Below, piece by piece: positions 13,924 to 20,668 of a DNA stretch of 23,473 bases. Each line of letters begins with the position of its first letter. The first letter of the stretch is position 1. The notes under the pieces are model-generated. The model had not been told where the DNA came from. It worked only from the letters and a program-made list of their open reading frames with translations, and did no database searches. The stretch comes from an uncultured Sinobacteraceae bacterium (GTDB lineage: Bacteria > Pseudomonadota > Gammaproteobacteria > Steroidobacterales > Steroidobacteraceae): NCBI GenBank assembly GCA_937902995.1, contig CALEKY010000152.1, positions 1 to 23,473 of the forward strand, given 5' to 3'. The position numbers and the translations under genes are program-made.

Positions 13924-15390
13924 ATGAATAGGATCCATTCGGCCGTTGCGTTGTTGGTTGGGCTCGCTTGCGCGATGAGCGTGACGACCACATGGTCACA
14001 AGAGAGTGCTGGGCGAGGCGATGCAGCGTCGCGCGCAACAGCGCCCGCGAATCCGCAGGCGAATTTCGGTTTGGGTTCAGGGGGTCCGCCGACGCCGCGT
14101 CGTCTCGCTGCTTCGCAAGCCGCGACGCGTGCCGTCGCGTTGTGCAGCGGTTTGTGGGACGGCGGGCGCACGGTCGAGCAGATCAACGAAGACAATGGCG
14201 GACTCGGCGGCACCGAGTCGATGGAAACGACGATCGATTGGGAGCGCAGGATCGTCAAGATCAAATATTCGGATGTGATGCCGCCGCGCATCGTTGCGTG
14301 GCGTCCGGTGCTCGGCTGCGTGCAATTGCCGATCGGTGCCACCGAAGACGCCATCCAATACATGCCGCAGGTCGATCCCGATGTCGTGCGGCCGAACTAC
14401 GATGCGCTGCCATGGCCGATGGGCGATCAGAACGCGCACGGGCGTTTGCCGAAAGCAAAGCAGCAAGCGCTCGATGCGATCGTGGAGAAGGGATTCGACG
14501 GTACGACTTACGGCGGTCGCACGTGGGGCATCATCGTCGTCAAGAACGGCAAGATCGTCGCCGAGCGTTATGCGATGGGCTTCGACATGCATCACGCCGC
14601 GCAGACGCATTCCGCTGCGAAGAGTTTCGCCTCGACGCTCGTCGGCATTGCGCATTGGAAATACGGCCTCGAGCTGGATCGACCCGGTGCGCTCGTCGAG
14701 TGGCGCACGCCCGGCGATCCGCGCGGTGCGATCACTGTGCGGCATCTGTTGCACATGACGAGCGGGCTTTACGGCGAAGGCAACGGCAGTCCGCAAGCCG
14801 ATATCTATGCAGGCGGTGCAACGGTTGCAGGCCGCGCGGTCACGAACATTCTGGATACGCTCCCCGGCACGCGGTTCTTGTACAACCCGCCGGATACGAT
14901 GCTGCTCTTGCGTGCCATTCGTCAGGCGATCGGCGACGACAAGAAGTTCTGGGCCATGCCGTTCAAAGAGCTGTTCTGGAAGATCGGCATGACGCGCACG
15001 ACGCCGGCGAGCGATTGGAACGGCGATTTCCTGATGTCCGGGCAAACGTATTCGAGCGCCCGCGACTTTGCACGCTTCGGCTTGCTTTATCTAAACGACG
15101 GCGTGTGGAACGGCGAACGCATCCTGCCGGAAGGCTGGGCGAAATACGTTGCGACGCCAGGCCCCGTGCAGCCTTCCGGAAACGGTCCCCGCTACGGCGC
15201 GCAGTTCTGGATTCACGGCGGTATCGACGGACTTCCCGAGGACGCCTATACGCCGTCCGGAGGGCAGGGGCAGTACGCGATGATCGTACCGTCGCACAAC
15301 ACCGTGATCGTGCGCCGCGGATTCGACGCACCGGGGGGCGGTTTCAGGATCGCGAAGTTCTCCGCCGACGTGCTCGGTGCGTTGAAGTGA
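13924..15390 (+). CDS. Exported serine hydrolase, class C beta-lactamase / NylB-like family
   Basis: A 488-residue exported hydrolase of the beta-lactamase-related (PF00144) superfamily. Residues 1-26 form a signal peptide (MNRIHSAVALLVGLACAMSV). The active-site serine and lysine are S230-A-A-K233 in THSAAKSFAST, the tyrosine is Y320-N-P, and GGQGQ near the C-terminus takes the place of the KTG box of true beta-lactamases, as in 6-aminohexanoate-dimer hydrolases and EstB-type esterases. Esterase, amidase or peptidase activity is likely; beta-lactam resistance is not implied. About 200 residues precede the catalytic core, with a cysteine-bearing segment of unknown role. The ATG at 13924 was chosen because it starts a good signal peptide; the frame remains open 39 codons upstream. 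Confidence 0.85.
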   Translation: MNRIHSAVALLVGLACAMSVTTTWSQESAGRGDAASRATAPANPQANFGLGSGGPPTPRRLAASQAATRAVALCSGLWDGGRTVEQINEDNGGLGGTESMETTIDWERRIVKIKYSDVMPPRIVAWRPVLGCVQLPIGATEDAIQYMPQVDPDVVRPNYDALPWPMGDQNAHGRLPKAKQQALDAIVEKGFDGTTYGGRTWGIIVVKNGKIVAERYAMGFDMHHAAQTHSAAKSFASTLVGIAHWKYGLELDRPGALVEWRTPGDPRGAITVRHLLHMTSGLYGEGNGSPQADIYAGGATVAGRAVTNILDTLPGTRFLYNPPDTMLLLRAIRQAIGDDKKFWAMPFKELFWKIGMTRTTPASDWNGDFLMSGQTYSSARDFARFGLLYLNDGVWNGERILPEGWAKYVATPGPVQPSGNGPRYGAQFWIHGGIDGLPEDAYTPSGGQGQYAMIVPSHNTVIVRRGFDAPGGGFRIAKFSADVLGALK

Positions 15391-15479
15391 CCGGTCGCGC
15401 TGCCGTCCGCGATCGAGCGCAGTTCGAACGGCTCGTGTAAACGATGTACCTGGACCGAATCGCAGTCTGACGCACGCAC

Positions 15480-15522
15480 AAAAAAAAGAGGTGATCTGAG
15501 CGACGAATCGCAACAGATCACC
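15480..15522 (-). terminator. Rho-independent terminator of ahpF
   Basis: Read on the minus strand, GGTGATCTG (15522-15514) pairs perfectly with CAGATCACC (15498-15490) around a 15-base loop, followed two bases later by eight T (15487-15480). It lies 40 bases after the ahpF stop codon. Confidence 0.88.
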
Positions 15523-15561
15523 AAAGGGGGGAACTGGTTGTCTATTCGGTGCGCGCTGCCG

Positions 15562-17145
15562 TCACGCGACATTCGCCTCTGATTCAGGCGCTGAGGTGCG
15601 GATCAAGTAATCGAACGCGCTCAAGGCAGCCTTCGAGCCTTCGCCCATTGCGATGACGATCTGTTTGTAAGGCACCGTCGTCGCATCGCCGGCGGCAAAC
15701 ACGCCAGGCAGCGAAGTCTGGCCGCGCGCGTCGATCTCGATCTCGCCGCGCGGCGTCAGTGCGAGCGTGCCTTTCAGCCATTCCGTGTTGGGCAGCAAGC
15801 CGATCTGCACGAACACGCCTTCCAAGTCGATGCGGTGCAGCTCGCCCGTGCCGCGATCCTTGTACGTGAGCCCGCTCACCTTGCCGTTCTCGCCGTGCAC
15901 TTCCGTCGTCTGGGCGGAGACGATGATGCGCACGTTCGGCAAGCTTCGGAGCTTGCGTTGCAGGATCTCGTCGGCACGCAACCGGCTGTCGAACTCGATC
16001 AGCGTGACGTGAGCGACGATGCCCGCCAAGTCGATCGCGGCTTCGACACCGGAGTTGCCGCCGCCGATGACGGCGACGCGCTTGCCCTTGAACAGCGGAC
16101 CGTCGCAATGCGGGCAATAAGCCACGCCGCGCCCGCGATACTCGCGTTCGCCGGGCACGTTCATTTCGCGCCAACGCGCACCCGTCGCGATGATGACCGT
16201 ACGGCTGCGCAGCGCGGCACCGTTCGCAAGCTTCACCGTATAGAGGCCGTTCTCGTCAGCCGGAACGAGCGCTTCGGCACGCTGCAGGTTCATCACATCG
16301 ACGTCGTAGCTCTTCACATGCTCTTCGAGAGCTGCCGCGAGTTTCGGACCTTCGGTGTGCTTGACCGAGATGAAGTTCTCGATGCCGAGCGTGTCGAGCA
16401 CCTGACCGCCGAATCGCTCGGCGACGACGCCCGTGCGAATGCCCTTGCGTGCTGCATAGATCGCAGCCGATGCGCCGGCCGGGCCACCGCCTACGACCAA
16501 GACATCGAAGGGTTCCTTCGCATTCAATTGCTCGGCTTGCCGCTGACCGGCGCTGGAATCGAGCTTCGCGAGAATCTCTTCGACCGTCATGCGGCCCTGG
16601 CCGAACAACTCGCCGTTCAAGTAGACCGTCGGCACGGCCATGATCTGACGTGCCTCGACTTCTTGCTGGAACAGCGCGCCGTCGATCATCGTGTGACTGA
16701 CGTTCGGATTCACGACGGCCATCAAGTTGAGCGCCTGAACGACGTCGGGACAGTTCTGGCACGACAGCGAGATGTACGTTTCGAACTTGAGCTCGCCGGG
16801 CAGCGCGCGGATCTGTTCGATCACCGCAGCATCGACCTTCGGCGGATAGCCGCCGGCCTGCAGCAGTGCGAGCACGAGCGACGTGAATTCGTGACCGAGC
16901 GGAATGCCGGCAAAGCGGATGCCCATGTTCTCGCCCTTGCGGGTGACTCGGAACGAGGGCGTGCGCTCGGCCGCATCCGTCTTCTGCTCGAGCGCGATCA
17001 GCGGCGACAGAGTCGCGATTTCTTGCAGCAGCTCCAGCATCTCCCGCGACGCATCGCTTGCGTCCAGGAAGGCCGTGATCTCGACCGGTTGAGTGACGCG
17101 TTCGAGATAACCCTGTAGCTGTTGCTTCAAATTGGCGTCGAGCAT
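15562..17145 (-). CDS. ahpF: Alkyl hydroperoxide reductase subunit F
   Basis: A 527-residue flavoprotein that passes electrons from NADH through FAD and two disulfides to AhpC. Domains in order: an N-terminal double thioredoxin fold with C129-Q-N-C132, a linker near 200-212, the FAD-binding VVGGGPAGASAA (218-229), the second redox motif C345-P-H-C348 and an NAD-binding GGGNSGVEAA (near 358-367). These positions coincide with E. coli AhpF, and nothing is missing. It lies 153 bases downstream of ahpC on the same strand. The gap holds inverted heptad arrays and a stable hairpin, which may lower ahpF expression relative to ahpC. No strong ribosome binding site is seen before the ATG. Confidence 0.97.
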   Translation of the reverse strand: MLDANLKQQLQGYLERVTQPVEITAFLDASDASREMLELLQEIATLSPLIALEQKTDAAERTPSFRVTRKGENMGIRFAGIPLGHEFTSLVLALLQAGGYPPKVDAAVIEQIRALPGELKFETYISLSCQNCPDVVQALNLMAVVNPNVSHTMIDGALFQQEVEARQIMAVPTVYLNGELFGQGRMTVEEILAKLDSSAGQRQAEQLNAKEPFDVLVVGGGPAGASAAIYAARKGIRTGVVAERFGGQVLDTLGIENFISVKHTEGPKLAAALEEHVKSYDVDVMNLQRAEALVPADENGLYTVKLANGAALRSRTVIIATGARWREMNVPGEREYRGRGVAYCPHCDGPLFKGKRVAVIGGGNSGVEAAIDLAGIVAHVTLIEFDSRLRADEILQRKLRSLPNVRIIVSAQTTEVHGENGKVSGLTYKDRGTGELHRIDLEGVFVQIGLLPNTEWLKGTLALTPRGEIEIDARGQTSLPGVFAAGDATTVPYKQIVIAMGEGSKAALSAFDYLIRTSAPESEANVA

Positions 17146-17160
17146 GTCGTGTTTCGTGCG

Positions 17161-17207
17161 TAGTGAGTAGTGAGTATCGAGTCGTCGTGATTCGCGACTC
17201 GTGACTC
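17161..17207. repeat. Heptad repeat array, TAGTGAG / GTGACTC-type
   Basis: TAGTGAG units start at 17161 and 17168, with TATCGAG at 17175. Units GTGATTC, GCGACTC and GTGACTC follow at 17187, 17194 and 17201. GACTCGTGACT (17196-17206) is an exact reverse complement of AGTCACGAGTC (17234-17244) in the next array. Confidence 0.82.
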
Positions 17208-17234
17208 GTTAGAAGTGCCTGCTTCGGCCGTCAA

Positions 17235-17262
17235 GTCACGAGTCACTAGTCACCAGTCACGG
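17235..17262. repeat. Heptad repeat array, GTCACGA-type
   Basis: Four units start at 17235, 17242, 17249 and 17256, with consensus GTCACNA (fourth base group GA, TA, CA, GG). This is the inverted partner of the array at 17187-17207, with an 11-base perfect stem possible across a 27-base loop. Both are inside the ahpC-ahpF gap. Confidence 0.88.
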
Positions 17263-17263
17263 A

Positions 17264-17287
17264 AGAGACGGCCTTCTGGCCGTCTCT
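17264..17287 (-). terminator. Stable hairpin after ahpC (attenuator or imperfect terminator)
   Basis: AGAGACGGCC and GGCCGTCTCT form a perfect 10-base stem with a 4-base loop, 11 bases after the ahpC stop codon. On the minus strand it is followed by TCCG rather than a U-tract, so partial termination or mRNA 3'-end protection fits better than full termination. Confidence 0.55.
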
Positions 17288-17298
17288 CCCGAAGCGGC

Positions 17299-17865
17299 TT
17301 AGATCTTGCCGACCAGGTCCAACGACGGGGCGAGCGTCTTCTGACCAGGCGTCCACTTCGCCGGGCAAACCTCACCCGGGTGGGAAGCGACGTACTGAGC
17401 AGCCTGCACCTTGCGGAGCAGCTCGCGTGCATCGCGGCCGATGCCGTTGTCGTGAATCTCGGCAGCCTTGATCACGCCTTCCGGATTGACGACGAACGTG
17501 CCGCGCAGGGCCAGACCCTCTTCCTCGATCAGCACGCCGAAGTTGCGCGAGATCTGCTGGGTCGGATCGCCGAGCATCGGGAACTTGATCTTCTTGATCG
17601 TCTCCGACGCGTCATGCCACGCCTTGTGCGTGAAGTGCGTGTCGGTGGAAACCGAGTAGACTTCCACGCCGAGCTTCTGGAATTCCGGGTACAGATCGGC
17701 AACATCGCCGAGCTCCGTCGGACACACGAACGTGAAGTCCGCCGGGTAGAAGAAGAAGATCGACCACTTGCCTTTCACGTCCGCGTCGGACACCGGAATG
17801 AACTTCCCGTTGTGATACGCGGTCGTCTTGAAGGGCTTGATGGTCGTGTTGATGATTGAGCTCAT
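17299..17865 (-). CDS. ahpC: Alkyl hydroperoxide reductase subunit C (peroxiredoxin)
   Basis: A 188-residue typical 2-Cys peroxiredoxin (AhpC/Prx1 group) that reduces hydrogen peroxide and organic hydroperoxides. The peroxidatic cysteine is C48 in DFTFVCPTELGD and the resolving cysteine is C167 in GEVCPAKW, with the threonine and arginine partners in place. The length matches E. coli AhpC (187). AGGAG lies 9 bases before the ATG. Upstream are a sigma70-like promoter and an OxyR-type site. It is followed by ahpF, its reductase. Confidence 0.97.
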   Translation of the reverse strand: MSSIINTTIKPFKTTAYHNGKFIPVSDADVKGKWSIFFFYPADFTFVCPTELGDVADLYPEFQKLGVEVYSVSTDTHFTHKAWHDASETIKKIKFPMLGDPTQQISRNFGVLIEEEGLALRGTFVVNPEGVIKAAEIHDNGIGRDARELLRKVQAAQYVASHPGEVCPAKWTPGQKTLAPSLDLVGKI

Positions 17866-17945
17866 TTAGATGGATCTCCTGACTAGTCTTACGAATCCGC
17901 AACTGCGTTCTTGATGCAGTCGGCACGGTGAAGAATACAGGGTCC

Positions 17946-17973
17946 GATCTAGGTGCGCTGACGATTGTTTCAA
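17946..17973 (-). promoter_or_regulatory. Candidate ahpC promoter
   Basis: On the minus strand TTGAAA (17968-17973, 4/6 of the -35 consensus) is followed after 16 bases by TAGATC (17946-17951), a weak -10. Weak -10 and short spacing are usual for activator-dependent promoters. The OxyR-type site begins 8 bases upstream of the -35 box. Transcription would start near 17939. Confidence 0.5.
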
Positions 17974-17981
17974 CAGCTTCC

Positions 17982-17996
17982 ATAGACAATGCCTAT
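17982..17996. promoter_or_regulatory. OxyR-type binding site upstream of ahpC
   Basis: ATAG (17982-17985) and CTAT (17993-17996) are separated by exactly 7 bases, as in the OxyR consensus ATAGntnnnanCTAT; the symmetry extends to CATAG-N7-CTATG. It sits about 120 bases upstream of the ahpC start codon, next to the -35 box, the classic position for activation. A second dyad at the expected spacing towards ahpC (17960-17974) is only vaguely similar. oxyR itself is not in the window. Confidence 0.68.
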
Positions 17997-18104
17997 GACA
18001 TGGGGGGTCGCGAGCTGTGCACCTTGCGGGTCACGTGCGTCGCTTCACACTTCGTCCGCTCGGCTGTTACAGTCGATTCACGATTCCTTACGACCAGACG
18101 GCAA

Positions 18105-18782
18105 ATGCGCCCGCTCTTTCTCGGCTTTTTCATGCTGTTTCTTGCCGCGAGCGCGCAGGCGCTCGACAGCGCCGCGCGAGCGGGCGTGGATTTGCAGGGA
18201 CGCTGGGTACTGAATTCCCAGGCGAGCGATGACGCCGAGGCCATCTTGGCGCGCCGTATGGAAGAGCAAAGGAAGCGAGCGCAGCGCATCGAGGAACAGA
18301 GGCGGCGCCGGATGGAACGAGATCCGTACGCGTGGGAGCCCGAATTCACACCGCCGGAGCGTACTCCGCAAAACCTCGCGGCCATGGAAGAGAGACGCCG
18401 CGCTGTGCGTCAGATGCTCGGCATGACCAAGCTCCTCGAAATCGAACAGAGCGCAGGCGGCTCGAAACTAACGATCCGCTCCGATTTCGACACCCGTCGT
18501 TTCGATGCGGGATCGCGCAGCCAGGTCTCGCTGCCAGCAGGCCCGCTGGCGGATCAGCGTTGCGGCTGGGATGGGGAGTGGTTCGTGATCGAGCGCAGCG
18601 CACGTCAAGGGCCACGCATCACCGAACGCTATCGGAGGCTTGCGAAAACCGATCAGCTCGAGCTGCAGGTCGCCATCAAAGGCAACACGCCATTGGCCGG
18701 CATCAAATTGCGCCGAATTTTCGATCGTGCGTCGGCTGCCGCCACCACCACTCCGGTGGAAGTGATGGGGCCGGTGAGGTAG
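18105..18782 (+). CDS. Exported protein of unknown function
   Basis: A 225-residue exported protein I do not recognise. Residues 1-20 form a signal peptide (MRPLFLGFFMLFLAASAQAL, cleaved near AQA). A strongly charged helical segment, about 45-75, is full of R, E, Q and M (ARRMEEQRKRAQRIEEQRRR), followed by DPYAWEPEFTPPERTPQ. The C-terminal half looks beta-rich (LEIEQSAGGSKLTIRSD, GWDGEWFVIERS, LELQVAIKGNTPLAGIKLRR), like a small lipocalin-type or ligand-binding barrel, with one cysteine near residue 147. The frame stays open 59 codons upstream, but only this ATG yields a signal peptide. It diverges from ahpC and shares its control region, so OxyR might affect both. A heptad array starts at the last base of its stop codon. 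Confidence 0.75.
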   Translation: MRPLFLGFFMLFLAASAQALDSAARAGVDLQGRWVLNSQASDDAEAILARRMEEQRKRAQRIEEQRRRRMERDPYAWEPEFTPPERTPQNLAAMEERRRAVRQMLGMTKLLEIEQSAGGSKLTIRSDFDTRRFDAGSRSQVSLPAGPLADQRCGWDGEWFVIERSARQGPRITERYRRLAKTDQLELQVAIKGNTPLAGIKLRRIFDRASAAATTTPVEVMGPVR

Positions 18783-18823
18783 GGGAAAGGGGAAAAGGGA
18801 AAAGGGAAAGGGGAAAGGGAATG
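18782..18823. repeat. Heptad repeat array, GGGGAAA-type
   Basis: Units start at 18782, 18789, 18796, 18803 and 18810 (GGGGAAA or AGGGAAA), with a partial sixth, GGGAATG. The first base is the G of the TAG stop codon of the preceding gene. The purine strand has six G-runs of three or four and could form a G-quadruplex. The inverse array lies at 18975-19009; a further GGGGAAA-AGGG copy occurs near 18904. Confidence 0.9.
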
Positions 18824-18974
18824 GAGCCGCGGTCACGGCGACTAGCGGCAACAACAGGGGCAACACGGGAATGCGCGTTTACGAACCCCACTTTGCGCTA
18901 GCGAGGGGAAAAGGGTGCAAGCGCTGTCCCAGGCGCGGCACTTTGTGAGTCTCGCCGCATCACTCGCCATCTCC

Positions 18975-19009
18975 TTTCCCCTTTCCCTTTTCCCCTTTCC
19001 CCTTTCCCT
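18975..19009. repeat. Heptad repeat array, TTTCCCC-type (inverse of 18782-18823)
   Basis: Five units start at 18975, 18982, 18989, 18996 and 19003 (TTTCCCC or TTTCCCT). They are reverse complements of the array at 18782, about 150 bases away, and lie 28 bases from the stop codon of the minus-strand aldehyde dehydrogenase gene. The stretch between the two arrays (18824-18974) has no gene that I can see. Confidence 0.9.
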
Positions 19010-19036
19010 AGCTGGGCGGGTCAGCCCGCCCAGCGT

Positions 19037-20464
19037 TTACGCGCCGTAACCCATGATCGCCTTCGTCTCGAGGAATTCCTTCAACCCTTCGCGGCCCCAT
19101 TCGCGGCCGTTGCCGGATTGCTTGTAACCGCCGAACGGGGCATTCACATCGGTCGGTGCGCCGTTCAAGTGAACCATGCCGGTGCGCAGACGACGCGCGA
19201 CTCGACGGGCATTCTCGATGTTGCCGGAATAGACATAGCCCGAGAGGCCATAAATGGTGTCGTTGGCGATGCGCACGGCGTCTTCCTCGTCCTTGTACGG
19301 AATCATCACCAGCACCGGACCGAAGATTTCTTCGCGTGCGATCGTCATGTTGTTGTTGACGTTCGCGAAGATCGTCGGCTTGACGAAGTAACCCTTTTCG
19401 ATGCCGTCCGGACGGCCGGGGCCACCGGCGACCACCGTCGCACCTTCCTCGATGCCTTTCTTGATCAGCGACTGAACCTTCTCGAACTGGTTCCTGTTCG
19501 CGAGCGGTCCCATCGTGACGCCCTCGGCTTTCGGATCGCCGACGACCGGCTTCTGTGCCGCCGCTTTCGCAATCTGTACCGCTTGGTCGTAGAGCTTCTC
19601 CGGCACGAGCATGCGCGAAGGCGCATTACACGACTGACCGGTGTTTGACATCATCGACAACACGCCGTGCGTCACTGCCGCATTCAAATCGGCATCTTCG
19701 AGGATGATATTCGCCGACTTACCGCCGAGCTCTTGCGCGACACGCTTGACCGTATCCGCCGCCGCTTTCGCAACGAGCACGCCGGCACGTGTCGAGCCCG
19801 TGAAGGACACCATGTCGATCTGCGGATGACTCGAGAGCGCTGCGCCCACGGTCGGACCGTCGCCGTCGACGAGATTGAAGACGCCCTTCGGCACACCCGC
19901 CTGCTCGAGGATCTCGGCGAAAACGTGCGCGCTCAGCGGAGCAAGCTCGCTAGGCTTCAACACCATCGTGCAACCCGTCGCAAGCGCGGGCGCCACCTTG
20001 CAGGTGATCTGATTGATCGGCCAGTTCCACGGCGTGATCATGCCGCAGACGCCGACCGGCTCGCGGCGAATCTGCGTCTTGCCGATCATCTCCTCGAACT
20101 CGAAGTCCTTGAGCGCGGCGAGCGTGGCATGGAAATGACCGAGTCCGCTGGCCGCTTGCGCATTCAGCGCGAACTTCATCGGCGCACCCATTTCGTCGGA
20201 GATCGCTTGCGCGAGCCGCGGCATGTTCTCCTTGAACACTTTGATGATTCGTTGCAGCAGCTCCATGCGCTCTTCGCGCGTCGTCTGCGAGAACGTCTCG
20301 AAGGCGGCGCGAGCTGCGCTCACGGCTGCATCGACGTCTTCGGCCGTACCGAGCAGGATCTTGCCGATGGGTTCCTCCGTCGCCGGATTGATGACGTCGA
20401 ATTCGCGGCGCCCTTGAGGCTGCACCCAAGCGCCGTCGATGAAAAACTTGCGGAAGTCGTACAT
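19037..20464 (-). CDS. NAD(P)+-dependent aldehyde dehydrogenase
   Basis: A 475-residue aldehyde dehydrogenase superfamily enzyme, complete. Catalytic residues are in place: N147 in ITPWNWPIN, K170 in MVLKPSE, the general base E245 in QELGGKSANII and the nucleophile C279 in NTGQSCNAPSR; the cofactor loop SFTGSTRAG is at 220-228. The GQSCNAPSRM context resembles the CddD-like group (long-chain oxo-acid or aliphatic aldehyde oxidation), but substrate cannot be read from the sequence. GGAGA precedes the ATG. It lies 204 bases downstream of the KDG kinase gene on the same strand; whether it takes part in sugar-acid breakdown (for example a semialdehyde oxidation) is speculation. Confidence 0.94.
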   Translation of the reverse strand: MYDFRKFFIDGAWVQPQGRREFDVINPATEEPIGKILLGTAEDVDAAVSAARAAFETFSQTTREERMELLQRIIKVFKENMPRLAQAISDEMGAPMKFALNAQAASGLGHFHATLAALKDFEFEEMIGKTQIRREPVGVCGMITPWNWPINQITCKVAPALATGCTMVLKPSELAPLSAHVFAEILEQAGVPKGVFNLVDGDGPTVGAALSSHPQIDMVSFTGSTRAGVLVAKAAADTVKRVAQELGGKSANIILEDADLNAAVTHGVLSMMSNTGQSCNAPSRMLVPEKLYDQAVQIAKAAAQKPVVGDPKAEGVTMGPLANRNQFEKVQSLIKKGIEEGATVVAGGPGRPDGIEKGYFVKPTIFANVNNNMTIAREEIFGPVLVMIPYKDEEDAVRIANDTIYGLSGYVYSGNIENARRVARRLRTGMVHLNGAPTDVNAPFGGYKQSGNGREWGREGLKEFLETKAIMGYGA

Positions 20465-20537
20465 TGAAATCTCCGAACCAGTGATCGCCGTTGAGCGGTA
20501 CCGCGGACCGGCGATGATACTCGCACCCAGGCTTTAA

Positions 20538-20558
20538 ACCGTAGGCTGTCGGCTGTAG
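20538..20558. repeat. Heptad repeat array, GCTGTAG-type
   Basis: Three units start at 20538 (ACCGTAG), 20545 (GCTGTCG) and 20552 (GCTGTAG). They are the same family as 9330-9357. They face an array of CCTTCAG units at 20634, whose complement GCTGAAG differs from GCTGTAG at one base, so the two form a loose inverted pair. Confidence 0.8.
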
Positions 20559-20633
20559 CGATGGGCGCACGTTGTGCGCTACGCCTGCTATGCGGGATTG
20601 GGTCGATCACACGGACGCCAGAGCGAGACCCGA

Positions 20634-20661
20634 CCTTCAGCCTTCAGCCTTCAGCCTTCAG
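20634..20661. repeat. Heptad repeat array, CCTTCAG, four perfect copies
   Basis: Four identical CCTTCAG units start at 20634, 20641, 20648 and 20655. The array ends seven bases from the stop codon of the minus-strand KDG kinase gene. Confidence 0.93.
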
Positions 20662-20668
20662 TCTCGCA

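Noticed and set aside
15835..17118. Long plus-strand open frame of 427 codons
   Set aside because: It is the complement of ahpF, which has complete family motifs; long antisense frames are expected at this GC content.
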